Shown here: positions 1 to 7,661 of the stretch, piece after piece
Layout of the letters: the number at the start of each line of letters is the position of its first letter
Position numbering within the stretch: the stretch's first letter is position 1
Assembly: GCA_002705165.1 (NCBI GenBank)
Contig: PAJC01000094.1
Span: 12,746-24,783, forward strand
Source: Planctomycetaceae bacterium
GTDB taxonomy: Bacteria; Planctomycetota; Planctomycetia; Pirellulales; Pirellulaceae
DNA length: 12,038 nt
Direction: 5' to 3'
Translations under genes and position numbers: made by a program
Notes under the pieces: generated by a model
Told to the model about the DNA's origin: nothing
Databases searched by the model: none
What the model saw: only the letters and a program-made list of their open reading frames with translations

Positions 1-428
1 GTCCCTTCGACACAAATATGACCGCTAAAATCAAATAGAGTTCCCGTGATTTCATTAAGATTTACGGTTGCGTTTAATTGATCTCCTGGACGAGCAAAAC
101 CGCGATAACGTGCTGAATCCACTTTTACCAAAACACCTAACGCATATTCGTTGTGTTTGGGGTCAGACGTGACGTAGGATTCCATCGGGTTATAGTTAGC
201 TGCAATCAGTATTCCTGCGGACTGAGTAACTAGCTCCTGCATGATGGCGCCGGGAAACACGGGAGCGCCTGGGAAATGCCCACTGATCCAAGGCTCTTCT
301 GCCGTCACCTGTTTGGAAGTAATGATTTGTCGCTCTTGAAGCGAATCAATCTTTTCCACCAGGAGGTATGGTGGTCGATGATGCAGATATTCGTCAATGT
401 GTTCAAATCGATGTTGATAGTACGTCAT
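1..428 (-). CDS. FabZ-like 3-hydroxyacyl-ACP dehydratase (hotdog fold), C-terminus cut by window edge
   Basis: This is an open frame from an ATG at 428 to the left edge, giving 142 visible residues. The FabZ signature is clear: residues 50-60 read GHFPGAPVFPG, with the expected catalytic His51, followed by the helix AIMQELVTQSAG with the expected catalytic Glu65. Further on, residues 111-117 read FARPGDQ, matching the RPGDqL segment of the family. The family is usually about 150 residues, so only a few are missing. Family members dehydrate (3R)-hydroxyacyl-ACP to trans-2-enoyl-ACP in the cytoplasm. The gene may be a FabZ paralogue for a specialised lipid or polyketide-like product rather than the housekeeping enzyme; the sequence does not decide this. 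The start has only a weak SD, but an in-frame stop lies just upstream. It lies 73 nt downstream of the serine hydrolase gene on the same strand. Confidence 0.85.
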   Translation of the reverse strand, partial: MTYYQHRFEHIDEYLHHRPPYLLVEKIDSLQERQIITSKQVTAEEPWISGHFPGAPVFPGAIMQELVTQSAGILIAANYNPMESYVTSDPKHNEYALGVLVKVDSARYRGFARPGDQLNATVNLNEITGTLFDFSGHICVEG

Positions 429-501
429 TAAAAATTTCTCAACAGGATATTAGGAGCAAAGGTTTCTAGAATAAGAGGGAATCATTCATATTGCTTTTTT
501 G

Positions 502-1797
502 CTACGGAGACAATGCTTCGTACACGATGGGCCGCAAGACATCGCGCAACTGATGAGAAAAAGGCATGTTTTGACTTAATGCGATAACAATAAGATCATC
601 TTTGGGAGAGATCCAGAAATGGGTACTGGCAATTCCATCCCAACCATATTCGCCGACGTGTGCCGTGTCAGAGAACTCGGTAATTTCTGTTACCACGGAA
701 ACTCCCAGTCCAAATCCAACACCCTCTTGTTTCTCCATGATAGAAATTGGATAGGCTGCCGCTGGAAGTTGATTTTGCGTCATTGCCTTGATGGTTTTTC
801 CGGACACAATTCGTTTCCCCTCAAATTTACCTTTTCCGCGTAACATCTCACAGAATTTCAGATAGTCTTTTGCCGTGGAGATTAAGCCTCCACCACCGGA
901 AAACATTGTTGGTTGGCTTAAGAATTCACCAACGATTCTGGGATCCTTTGCTTCAACAATTTGTTCCCCCTCCGAATCATAGACTTTGGCAAAACGCGAC
1001 TTTGCTGATTCTGGTAACTGAAAGGCGGTCTCCGTCATAGTTAGCGGGACGAAAATCTCTTGGTGCAAGAAATCGGGAAAAGACATTCCACTCACTTTCT
1101 CTACCAAGAATCCAAGCACGTCAGTTGAAACGCCATACGTAAACTTCTGACCAGGTTGAGAAGTAAGAGGGATCGTTTGAAGCTTGTCTACCATCGCTTC
1201 CAAATTATCGGAAGTTGCAACTCGTCGTTCTTCGTACATTTTCCCCACCGGGGAAGTATCCAGAAAATCGTAAGTGAGGCCCGAAGTATGGCGAAGTAGA
1301 TCTCTTATCGTTATTTCTCTGGCCATGTCTTCAAGGATGAAGTTGTCATTTCCGTCGCTGCCGGCATAGACGTTTAGATTTTTGAACGCGGGAATATATT
1401 GACTGACAGGATCATCCAAATTAAGCAGATTACGTTCTTCCAGAATGAGTACAGCAATACTCGTGATGGGTTTTGTCATTGAGTAGATGCGAAAGGCTGT
1501 TTCCGTCTGCATCGACTTATCATTGGCGATATCGGCCCATCCAAAAGAGCCGGTGAAAATAATTTGGCCCTTCCGCGCTACTAAGACGACGGCCCCGGCT
1601 AATTTTTGTTTCTCAATTAGCTCTTGGACAGCAGGGCCGATCTTCTCGAGTTTATTGGAGGATACCCCGACTTGTTTTGCATTCGTAATGCTGACATCGT
1701 ATGGAGCCTGAGCATGTCCAGACTGGCAGGTGCCCATCAAAAACAAAGTAACGAGCATGATAATCGAGCTTTTTTGGAAGGGCGATGCTGAGGACAT
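502..1797 (-). CDS. Exported serine hydrolase of the beta-lactamase/PBP4*/EstB family
   Basis: A 431-residue protein with a Sec signal peptide: a basic n-region with Lys9, a hydrophobic stretch at about 12-22, and probable cleavage after HAQA (residues 28-31). There is a Cys at 24, but no good lipobox around it. The nucleophile motif is S106-M-T-K109, and the second-motif Tyr is Y221 in YGVSTDVLG. The usual KTG is replaced by H380-V-G382, as in many class C-like esterases and D-amino-peptidases. LLRHTSGL (167-174) is also typical. The likely role is hydrolysis of an ester, amide or peptidoglycan-type bond outside the cytoplasm. True beta-lactamase activity is not implied, because the KTG motif is absent. 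The start is set by an AGGAG SD 7 nt upstream. It is divergent from the membrane protein gene at 2013. Confidence 0.9.
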   Translation of the reverse strand: MSSASPFQKSSIIMLVTLFLMGTCQSGHAQAPYDVSITNAKQVGVSSNKLEKIGPAVQELIEKQKLAGAVVLVARKGQIIFTGSFGWADIANDKSMQTETAFRIYSMTKPITSIAVLILEERNLLNLDDPVSQYIPAFKNLNVYAGSDGNDNFILEDMAREITIRDLLRHTSGLTYDFLDTSPVGKMYEERRVATSDNLEAMVDKLQTIPLTSQPGQKFTYGVSTDVLGFLVEKVSGMSFPDFLHQEIFVPLTMTETAFQLPESAKSRFAKVYDSEGEQIVEAKDPRIVGEFLSQPTMFSGGGGLISTAKDYLKFCEMLRGKGKFEGKRIVSGKTIKAMTQNQLPAAAYPISIMEKQEGVGFGLGVSVVTEITEFSDTAHVGEYGWDGIASTHFWISPKDDLIVIALSQNMPFSHQLRDVLRPIVYEALSP

Positions 1798-2012
1798 TCC
1801 ATTACTCCTTTTACGATTTATTTAGTTATTAAATAGGTTGCCGTTGATAGCTGGACGGTTCAATAGTTGTGTTTAATTGTGACTTTAGTTTGTGGTGTTG
1901 AGAAGTCGTCCTTTAGTTTATTTGCGTGAACCTTAAGGGCGACAAAGTTATTTCTGACCTGAACTTGTCATTAAGTTTAGGTGCGAAAAGAACGTTAGTG
2001 GGAGAATTATCT

Positions 2013-3152
2013 ATGACTTACGCGCGATCCCGCCTGATTTTAGGGATGTCGACTGTCGGGACCGTTGTGTTGGCCTGTCTAGCCGTGTTGGGCTTCGAAA
2101 TTTATAGAAACTTTGAAGCAGTGATACTAGAAAGCGCGATGGATCAGGTGATTGCTTTAGCCCTAATTCTTGCTGGATTATTTGGAATACTTTTGCCGTT
2201 TGATATTTTAGGTGGCTTCCTTCTTCCGACTAGATTCTCGAAGTCTAAAACAACATTTCAGAGGTGGTTTGTTTCTTACCTTTGGGGAGTCACAGGTCAG
2301 TTTTTCTCCTACATAATACTCGGTGTTCTGGTTATTAACTTAGCTGGTTTTCACCCCCTCGTAGCGACCCTTGGTTTCGCGGTGCTGAGTGTCTTCGTTT
2401 TACTAATTCGAAACACTTTGATTAGTTGCAGATTAAAGCCCTCCAGGAAAGCAGATGCTAGCCTCGGAAAGGCCGAAGAATTAGCAAGATCGTGGCTGCC
2501 GACTTCGAATCAGATTTACGTAGTCAATCGAGAGGACATTGGATACACAGGTGGCATTATTGGTTTTGGACGGCGATCCAAGATTCTAATACCGCGAAGG
2601 TGGCTTTCTTTTGGTGTTGATGTTCTTGCCACCATTATCGCGAGAAGAGAAATTGCTATTTCCTCATTTTCTCATACGATTGGATTGATTCTGGCCCTTG
2701 CTTGTAATACCAGCGGATTTATTTGCGCCAATCTGCTGTGTTCGTCCCCTGTAGGCTCGCTGGCCTGGTTAATTGAGTTTATTTGTTGGTTTAACTTGTG
2801 GACATTTTTTAGCCTGTTAATTCTGCCCACGTTTAGTCGCGCTGCTTCGTCTTGGGTTGACCATCGGCTCGTTTCACTCAAGGTCCCGAAGGCGTTGGTG
2901 ATTCATGCTGCCGAGACGATGAATGTGCTGCAGGATAATGAGCGTTCCAGAAGTATGCTCATTGAAACTATTTTCCATCCAATTCCCAGCGTTGAACGGC
3001 GTTCACGGGAGCGACCTTTAGTTCCGATTAAAACTTGGCAAGTTGCCAGAACCAGTTTATTTGTTTCTTGGGCGGGGTTAAGTTTGTTGGCTCGCGCCGT
3101 TCATTGTAACGTCGGCCGTCCGGACCTTTGGTTATTACTCCCAAGTGATTAA
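2013..3152 (+). CDS. Membrane protein with M48-peptidase-like layout lacking the HExxH zinc motif
   Basis: I place the start at the ATG at 2013 because GGGAG lies 8 nt before it. A GTG at 1926 in the same frame would add 29 residues but has no comparable SD. The protein has 379 residues. Membrane segments are likely near 9-30, 47-72, 93-135, 221-240 and 249-272. The soluble part resembles M48 peptidases in order: GYTGGIIGFGRRSKILIP (178-193); then the helix that should carry HExxH, here IIARREIAI (208-216); then SRAASSWVDHRL (275-286), where M48 enzymes have an E/D-containing AD-type motif; and finally HPIPSVERR (322-330). The zinc-binding histidines are missing, so zinc proteolysis is unlikely. 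Resemblance to M48 is my pattern-level inference. The function is unknown; it could be a non-catalytic membrane pseudopeptidase. The nearest downstream gene, nei, starts 67 nt later. Confidence 0.8.
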   Translation: MTYARSRLILGMSTVGTVVLACLAVLGFEIYRNFEAVILESAMDQVIALALILAGLFGILLPFDILGGFLLPTRFSKSKTTFQRWFVSYLWGVTGQFFSYIILGVLVINLAGFHPLVATLGFAVLSVFVLLIRNTLISCRLKPSRKADASLGKAEELARSWLPTSNQIYVVNREDIGYTGGIIGFGRRSKILIPRRWLSFGVDVLATIIARREIAISSFSHTIGLILALACNTSGFICANLLCSSPVGSLAWLIEFICWFNLWTFFSLLILPTFSRAASSWVDHRLVSLKVPKALVIHAAETMNVLQDNERSRSMLIETIFHPIPSVERRSRERPLVPIKTWQVARTSLFVSWAGLSLLARAVHCNVGRPDLWLLLPSD

Positions 3153-3160
3153 TCACCTGG
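3141..3160. repeat. 20-bp near-perfect palindrome across the stop codon of the M48-like gene
   Basis: CCAAGTGATT is followed directly by AATCACCTGG. The two 10-bp arms match at 9 of 10 positions, with the centre at ATTAAT. It contains the TAA stop of the upstream gene and lies about 60 nt before the DNA glycosylase start. There is no T tract after it, so a simple intrinsic terminator is unlikely. It could be a dimeric repressor site for the downstream gene, an mRNA 3' stabilising hairpin, or chance. Confidence 0.45.
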
Positions 3161-3219
3161 GCTGAGCCGCAAGATGGCAGGCTTATGTGAGCTAGCAGAT
3201 ATGATGAAGGGAGAAAGAT

Positions 3220-3975
3220 TTGCCAGAAGGTCACAAAATACATCGATTAGCGAAAGACTTGAATCAAAGATTTAAGTCGACTCGGATTGATGCCGAATCT
3301 CCCCAGGGCAGATTTTCAAAAGGTGCCACGCTGATTAATAGCTCAGTAGTGACATCCGCTCAGGCTTGGGGGAAGCATTTGACAATTCAAACGTCAAAGG
3401 ACTTGTTCGTTCATATTCATCTGGGTTTGTACGGCCGATTTAAGTTTTCTTCGGCACCTGGCGCTGAGGCTGGGGAAACCGTTCGATTGCGTTTGAGGAA
3501 TAATCACAGCGTATTCGATCTTACAGGACCAAGTTGTTGTGAATTGCTCGGATTAAAGGAACTTCAGGAGCTTCATGAACGGCTTGGACCTGATCCGATC
3601 CGTCCGTCTGCAAGCTATGAGGAAGTTTGGAGAACAATTCGGAATAGTAAGGTCCCAATTGGGAAGATCCTGCTGGAGCAACGTAAAATTTCTGGTGTTG
3701 GAAATATTTATCGAGCAGAAGCTTTATTTGCCACTCAGATCAATCCGAACCGGCAGGCTAAAGATCTAGAAGAGGTAGAATTTGAACGACTTTGGGATTG
3801 GCTCGTTACTTACATGCGATTGGGAGTATCTAGTAATCGGATTATAACCAATGCTGAGTTAACCAAAGAAATGATGGTTTACGGTCAAGAAAAATGCCCC
3901 CGCTGCCAACGGAGGATTGAAAAGTGGGACTTGGGAGGTCGGAAAATGTTCGCCTGCCCGAACTGTCAAAAATGA
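3220..3975 (+). CDS. nei: Fpg/Nei-family DNA glycosylase/AP lyase (Nei1-like)
   Basis: A base-excision repair enzyme of 251 residues that removes oxidised bases and cleaves the abasic site. The protein begins MPEGHKIHRLA: Pro2 is the family's Schiff-base nucleophile after Met removal and Glu3 is catalytic. This fixes the start at the TTG at 3220, preceded by AAGGGAGA. Conserved parts follow in order: SPQGRF (27-32), AWGKHL with Lys52 (49-54), HLGLYG (67-72), the helix-two-turn-helix ending GVGNIYRAEALF (159-170), and a C-terminal zinc finger with Cys226, 229, 246 and 249. The SPQGRF/AWGKHL/HLGLYG pattern resembles, from memory, the actinobacterial Nei1 type more than E. coli Fpg. The 3' end is 6 nt from the convergent DoxX gene, with no terminator between, so the two transcripts probably overlap. 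Confidence 0.93.
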   Translation: MPEGHKIHRLAKDLNQRFKSTRIDAESPQGRFSKGATLINSSVVTSAQAWGKHLTIQTSKDLFVHIHLGLYGRFKFSSAPGAEAGETVRLRLRNNHSVFDLTGPSCCELLGLKELQELHERLGPDPIRPSASYEEVWRTIRNSKVPIGKILLEQRKISGVGNIYRAEALFATQINPNRQAKDLEEVEFERLWDWLVTYMRLGVSSNRIITNAELTKEMMVYGQEKCPRCQRRIEKWDLGGRKMFACPNCQK

Positions 3976-3981
3976 GCTTGG

Positions 3982-4359
3982 TCAGTTCGTGAGGCTGATT
4001 GTCAGGATCACTGAGCAGAGTAAGAAAATAGTCCCAGCAGGAATTGCCTTCGTAAGGCTGTCTTGACGTATTCTTAAATGACAAATCAATGCGGTCAGCA
4101 TCATACCAGCCATGCACAACGTGCTGGGGAATAAGAGCATCGGGCTCCAGATCGCTGCTATCATTAGGATCGCAGTAAGCACTTTCAATGGCCCAACGGT
4201 GTAATAAACCCAGTCAGGGAACCCGTAGGCTCGGAATTCCTCAAGCAGAGTCTTGGCGGTAGCACCTCTGTAGCTTGTAGCCTTATCTCTTCTGAAAAGC
4301 CAAACATTGAGAATCGATAAAGATACGGTTAGTTGAATGATGGTTGCTGTTGTTAACAT
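3982..4359 (-). CDS. DoxX-like four-helix membrane protein
   Basis: A 125-residue, very hydrophobic protein with about four membrane helices (near 4-21, 52-71, 77-95, 106-122). The DoxX_2-type pattern is clear: FRAYGFPDW (42-50), VGPLKVLTAILMIAAIW (55-71), and HLRIRQD followed by KAIPA (94-108). Family members are small inner-membrane proteins of mostly unknown biochemical role; some have been linked to quinone or thiol redox stress, but nothing here specifies a substrate. The start is supported by GGGGGAG 5 nt upstream. It is the third gene of a minus-strand operon behind two small membrane-protein genes, 46 nt after the stop of the second. Confidence 0.85.
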   Translation of the reverse strand: MLTTATIIQLTVSLSILNVWLFRRDKATSYRGATAKTLLEEFRAYGFPDWVYYTVGPLKVLTAILMIAAIWSPMLLFPSTLCMAGMMLTALICHLRIRQDSLTKAIPAGTIFLLCSVILTISLTN

Positions 4360-4405
4360 TTTTACTCCCCCGGAACTGTAAAATTTGAGCTGCGGAACCT
4401 GTTAT

Positions 4406-4522
4406 TTAGTTATTGGCTTGCTTGTCCGGAGCGGTGCTGCGAACAAGCAGGCAAGTTACGCACAAGGAACTGCCTGCCACAATGGTTCCAAAAATTAAAA
4501 TAACTACGTTGACGAGGTCCAT
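4406..4522 (-). CDS. Predicted 38-aa single-pass membrane peptide
   Basis: A 38-codon ORF: ATG at 4522, TAA at 4406-4408. The product begins MDLVNVVILIFGTIVAGSS and has one hydrophobic segment at about 3-26 that contains Cys21 and Cys24 (CVTC). It ends in a polar tail (RSTAPDKQANN). AAGGAG lies 6 nt before the ATG, inside the last codons of the preceding 56-aa gene, and only 3 nt separate the two genes, so translational coupling is likely. I do not recognise a family. The good SD and its position inside an operon are the evidence; length alone proves nothing. Confidence 0.55.
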   Translation of the reverse strand: MDLVNVVILIFGTIVAGSSLCVTCLLVRSTAPDKQANN

Positions 4523-4525
4523 CGC

Positions 4526-4696
4526 TCACTCCTTCGCCGTAGAAAGCATTAAGTTGCCGAGACTTAGAATGGATGGAACCCATACGCCGACGAAAATGCC
4601 TTCCTCTTTGTGTCCTAAGAACCAGAGGCTCACAGACAAAATAAATGACACACCACTACCAAAGAGGTACACAGACCTAGCTTTTCTTAAATTCAT
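4526..4696 (-). CDS. Small conserved-type membrane protein, 56 aa
   Basis: An ORF of 56 codons: ATG at 4696, TGA at 4526-4528. AAGGAG stands 5 nt before the start. The product has two hydrophobic segments (about 10-27 and 33-52) joined by a short charged turn, GHKEEG (28-33). It then reads IFVGVWVPSILSLGNLML. This turn plus FVGxWxPSIL pattern resembles small hypothetical proteins I recall from planctomycetes and other bacteria, whose function is unknown. It is the first gene of a three-gene minus-strand operon with the 38-aa peptide and the DoxX-like protein, which suggests a shared membrane role. The plus-strand reading of the same DNA has no membrane pattern or SD and is judged a shadow. 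Confidence 0.72.
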   Translation of the reverse strand: MNLRKARSVYLFGSGVSFILSVSLWFLGHKEEGIFVGVWVPSILSLGNLMLSTAKE

Positions 4697-4797
4697 ACTC
4701 GCTCCTTATAATTGGGGTTAAGCAGAGTGTTGAGTGAATAAAAGAATCGTCAACTCTTTTTAATCACATTTTCACAGGATAGGGATTCATCAGTGTC

Positions 4798-4810
4798 AGC
4801 CCAAAGGGCT
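4798..4810. other. Short hairpin in the divergent control region upstream of the peroxidase gene
   Basis: AGCCC-AAA-GGGCT is a 5-bp stem with a 3-nt loop, followed by TTTAAT. It lies in the 185-nt gap between the 56-aa gene (minus) and the cytochrome c peroxidase gene (plus). The gap should hold both promoters, but I could not assign confident -35/-10 pairs. The hairpin is too weak to call a terminator. Confidence 0.25.
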
Positions 4811-4881
4811 TTAATCAGTAGCGAAAGTTCTGTTTTTTTCGAGAAGTCGGTGCTTGCCGAATCAACCCAAAGTTTTAAAAT

Positions 4882-6177
4882 ATGGTTGAACAATTAACTT
4901 ATGAATCGATTTTGAAAGTACGCCGTATGTTTTCTTCTTTACGTTTCGTAACATCACTTGCTTTGATTTGCTTGGCAATGACTCTCGTTTCTCAAGCTCA
5001 GGAAGCAACCCAGCATAAGGTCAAGCTAGGTGACCCAGGGCTGACATCTGGAATCTCTGGTAAGGGAGTCTTGACCGTTAAAGAGATAAAAAGTTGGTTG
5101 GCTGATGAACAAAACCATCTGGTTTTAAGTCCGTCTTTGCCCCTTGGCTTAGCGGTTGGGGAAAAGCAACTTTACATTCCGGAAGACAATCCCATGACTC
5201 GTGCGAAAGTTGAGTTGGGACGACAATTGTACTTCGATCGGAGATTATCGTCCAACAATACAGTGAGTTGTGCAGATTGTCACCATCCGGAGGATTCCTA
5301 CGGACGGGGAACACGGTTTGGCGTCGGCATCAATGGGCAAATGGGAGGGCGTAACTCACCAGTTAGTTTTAATCGCATTCTCTCGAAAGCTCAGTTTTGG
5401 GATGGTCGCGCCAGCTCGCTTGAAGAGCAGGCGATCGGACCTATCGCAAATCCAATTGAGATGGGTAATACGCATTTAAATGCGGTCAAAACGTTGACGG
5501 GAATTGAAGGTTACCGTCTGCAGTTTGAAAAGATTTTCGCAGATGGTACAACCATTCAAAATGTTGGAAAAGCAATCGCGACCTTTGAAAGGACTTTGGT
5601 GACCCTGCCTTCTGCCTACGATTTATACGAGCCGGTTTTAAGCTTGAGAAAGGCATTTGGTGAAGATTTAGATGATCTGGAGGCTCTCGAAGAAGACGAC
5701 CCAGTTTTGTTTGAAAATTACATGTCCAAGCTGAAACGAAGTCAGAGTAACCCCATGTCAGAATCTGCCAGTCGAGGGAGAGAGATTTTCTTTACCACCA
5801 AAGGACGCTGTTCGGCGTGTCATGTGGGAGCGAATCTTGCCGACGAGAAATATCATAATCTAGGGGTTGGTATGGAGGCAGAAGAGCCAGATTTAGGTCG
5901 GTTTGCGGTGACGAAACAACCAACCGATCGTGGTGCCTTTAAAACGCCCACGATTCGCAATGTCACGCTGACTGGTCCGTACATGCACGATGGAAGCATG
6001 GAAACCCTTGAAGAAGTGGTTGAATGGTATGCCAAAGGGGGTTTCCCGAACCCAACTTTAAGCAAAGACGTGAAGAAACTTGATCTGACGGCACAGGACA
6101 AAAAAGATTTGGTTGCTTTTATGAAGGCCTGTACCAGCAAACTTCCCAAAGTTGAACAGGATAGGCTCCCCAAGTAG
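4882..6177 (+). CDS. Exported di-haem cytochrome c peroxidase / MauG-family protein
   Basis: A 431-residue periplasmic di-haem protein. A Sec signal lies at about 17-40, with cleavage near SQAQ-E. Haem site one is C130-A-D-C133-H134 and haem site two is C310-S-A-C313-H314. Other family marks are ELGRQLYFDRRLS (111-123), FWDGRASSLEEQAIGP (172-187), RGAFKTPTIRN (350-360) and YMHDGSMETLEEVVEWY (367-383), the last with candidate Met ligands. Members reduce hydrogen peroxide with electrons from small cytochromes, or oxidise protein or small-molecule substrates (MauG type); the substrate here is not shown. The start is uncertain: the ATG at 4927 would give a shorter signal peptide, and neither start has a good SD. 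Transcription ends at a strong hairpin shared with the convergent gene. Confidence 0.92.
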   Translation: MVEQLTYESILKVRRMFSSLRFVTSLALICLAMTLVSQAQEATQHKVKLGDPGLTSGISGKGVLTVKEIKSWLADEQNHLVLSPSLPLGLAVGEKQLYIPEDNPMTRAKVELGRQLYFDRRLSSNNTVSCADCHHPEDSYGRGTRFGVGINGQMGGRNSPVSFNRILSKAQFWDGRASSLEEQAIGPIANPIEMGNTHLNAVKTLTGIEGYRLQFEKIFADGTTIQNVGKAIATFERTLVTLPSAYDLYEPVLSLRKAFGEDLDDLEALEEDDPVLFENYMSKLKRSQSNPMSESASRGREIFFTTKGRCSACHVGANLADEKYHNLGVGMEAEEPDLGRFAVTKQPTDRGAFKTPTIRNVTLTGPYMHDGSMETLEEVVEWYAKGGFPNPTLSKDVKKLDLTAQDKKDLVAFMKACTSKLPKVEQDRLPK

Positions 6178-6218
6178 TTCGGGTCTGTTCATTCAGACTG
6201 ACGACCAACGGGCTAAGA

Positions 6219-6257
6219 AAACAGGTCCTTCTACCTCGATAGTAGAAGGACCTGTTT
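6219..6257. terminator. Bidirectional Rho-independent terminator
   Basis: A perfect 16-bp inverted repeat, with arms AAACAGGTCCTTCTAC (6219-6234) and GTAGAAGGACCTGTTT (6242-6257) and the 7-nt loop CTCGATA. T-rich sequence follows on the plus strand (TTTATTTA) and on the minus strand (TGTTTTCTT). It lies between the ends of the convergent peroxidase (6177) and 438-aa (6288) genes, so it can stop both transcripts. Confidence 0.93.
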
Positions 6258-6287
6258 ATTTAGGGTCATAATATCGCCAAGTGAAGG

Positions 6288-7604
6288 TTAATGTTTTCGC
6301 TTTTCTCCGTCAGATGGCATACGCCCTTTTTGGGTATCATTTAACAACTCGGCAAAGTCAATTTGCCTTCTTTCGAGATCGTTAAATTTTCTCGTGACCG
6401 TTTTATCCAGCGGATCTTCGACTTTGATACCGGTAAGGAATCCGGACAGTGCAGCTTGATTACCTAAGGAATCAGGGAGATTGTTTTCTTCCGGAAATGC
6501 AATATGGGTGAAAAGCGCATCGGTTTCTGTATGATGGCAACCGCTGCATGTGAACAAGGCAAATTGATGACGCTGGTCCGAAGTCACATTGGCTGGTTTC
6601 CAGGGAGCGCCAAATGGTGTCGGAGCCGAAGAACCCAGAATGGAATCTGGCAGACCATCCATGAGTTGAAGAATGGCACCCAGAGTTTGACGCCCCTGCT
6701 TCGTATTATTGAAGAATTCGAAATCAGGAGTTCCGGCAACAGGTACTTGAGTTAACTTTGGCTGCCCTTGGCTTATCTTGAATTCACGAAGTTCCCAGGG
6801 ACGCCCTAAAGCCACTTCATTCGTTCGAACCTGATTCAAATGGATAGAATTATTATCAGGGCCTATCTTCCGGTCCGTGAAGGCACGGGTGATTTTGGAT
6901 AATTCATCGCTATACCGTCGACTCTCGATGGGGTGTTCCTGTAAGCGTTTCCATTTGCCAGCCCACTGATTCAACTCGTGAAGATTAGAGGCAGCAAGAT
7001 TGTATTCAAAGATAATATAGAAACCACGGCCAAGAGGCTTTCCTTCCGCATCCAACGTACCAAAGACCAAACGGCCTTCGCCAGCTGAGCTAACATGATT
7101 GTCATCGACGGACCTTAAATCCATTCGATTCACGATGGCTAATAATCTGAAGGGTGCTTTATTCAGATCTAATCTTCCACCTCCACTCGCTTCCCTCCAG
7201 GGATTAATGATGAGGTCGTTCATAGCCGATCGGGCGATGGCAACGCCATGACCGACTGTTTGATCTTCGAGCCATTGGTTGAGCCAGTTTTCAACAAATT
7301 TTGATGGGGGGACTTTTCCACTCATCTGGGTCATCAAATGCTTGAAGGTCCAGTAAGGTGTTGGGCTCTCGGGATCGGTGTAGATTGGATGTTCGACCAC
7401 CTTAAGATCTGTGATCATAAGTACACGTTCAATATCGATCTCTTTGAATCCTACTTCGTTGAATGAACCAACGGGTGCCAACCTCATTTCAGTGTGAGGT
7501 TTTTTAGGAGGTTTGGCTAAACCCGGAAGAACGGAAAAGGAGAAAACAAAGCATGCTAAGACCAACATCAAACTTGTTCTAAAATGTAATTGAACCCTTA
7601 TCAT
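6288..7604 (-). CDS. Exported protein of unknown function with a single c-type haem motif
   Basis: 438 residues with a Sec signal peptide (hydrophobic 11-27, cleavage near GLA-K at 30). The central part has the pattern LNKAPFRLLAIVNRMDLR (147-164), GEGRLVFGTLD (175-185) and GFYIIFEYNLAA (194-205). I associate this with a family of large, uncharacterised exported bacterial proteins but cannot name a domain. Near the C-terminus C353-S-G-C356-H357, followed by another His, is a c-type haem attachment motif. Only one is present, so this is not a di-haem peroxidase. A plausible but unproven role is periplasmic electron transfer or a haem-dependent oxidation linked to the convergent peroxidase. AAAGGAGA 6 nt upstream fixes the start. 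A 283-nt upstream gap with dyads suggests regulated expression. Confidence 0.85.
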   Translation of the reverse strand: MIRVQLHFRTSLMLVLACFVFSFSVLPGLAKPPKKPHTEMRLAPVGSFNEVGFKEIDIERVLMITDLKVVEHPIYTDPESPTPYWTFKHLMTQMSGKVPPSKFVENWLNQWLEDQTVGHGVAIARSAMNDLIINPWREASGGGRLDLNKAPFRLLAIVNRMDLRSVDDNHVSSAGEGRLVFGTLDAEGKPLGRGFYIIFEYNLAASNLHELNQWAGKWKRLQEHPIESRRYSDELSKITRAFTDRKIGPDNNSIHLNQVRTNEVALGRPWELREFKISQGQPKLTQVPVAGTPDFEFFNNTKQGRQTLGAILQLMDGLPDSILGSSAPTPFGAPWKPANVTSDQRHQFALFTCSGCHHTETDALFTHIAFPEENNLPDSLGNQAALSGFLTGIKVEDPLDKTVTRKFNDLERRQIDFAELLNDTQKGRMPSDGEKRKH

Positions 7605-7616
7605 TTCACTTCTCCT

Positions 7617-7661
7617 TTAGCTTTCAAAAGCCCTTGATCTAAGATTGTCGAAAATAGCCAT
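7617..7661 (-). CDS. Possible 14-codon leader ORF upstream of the single-haem protein
   Basis: ATG at 7661, TAA at 7617-7619, with the predicted peptide MAIFDNLRSRAFES. GAGGGG lies 5 nt before the ATG. The ORF ends 12 nt before the ATG of the 438-aa gene, and the stop codon directly precedes that gene's AGGAGA. It overlaps the downstream arm (7632-7643) of a possible long-range RNA stem. This layout fits a leader peptide that couples translation or senses ribosome position, but a 14-codon ORF with an SD can arise by chance. Confidence 0.25.
   Translation of the reverse strand: MAIFDNLRSRAFES

Noticed and set aside
1926..2012. GTG-started extension of the M48-like membrane protein
   Set aside because: The ATG at 2013 has GGGAG at ideal spacing, while the GTG has none, and the added 29 residues lack any domain pattern.
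4413..4721. A 102-codon plus-strand ORF opposite the small membrane genes
   Set aside because: It has no SD and no recognisable pattern, and it is antisense to two SD-bearing minus-strand ORFs whose products look like membrane proteins.
4725..4753. TTGACG at 4748-4753 (minus strand) as the -35 of a promoter for the small membrane operon
   Set aside because: At 17-nt spacing the -10 position reads ACACTC, which is too far from TATAAT to call.
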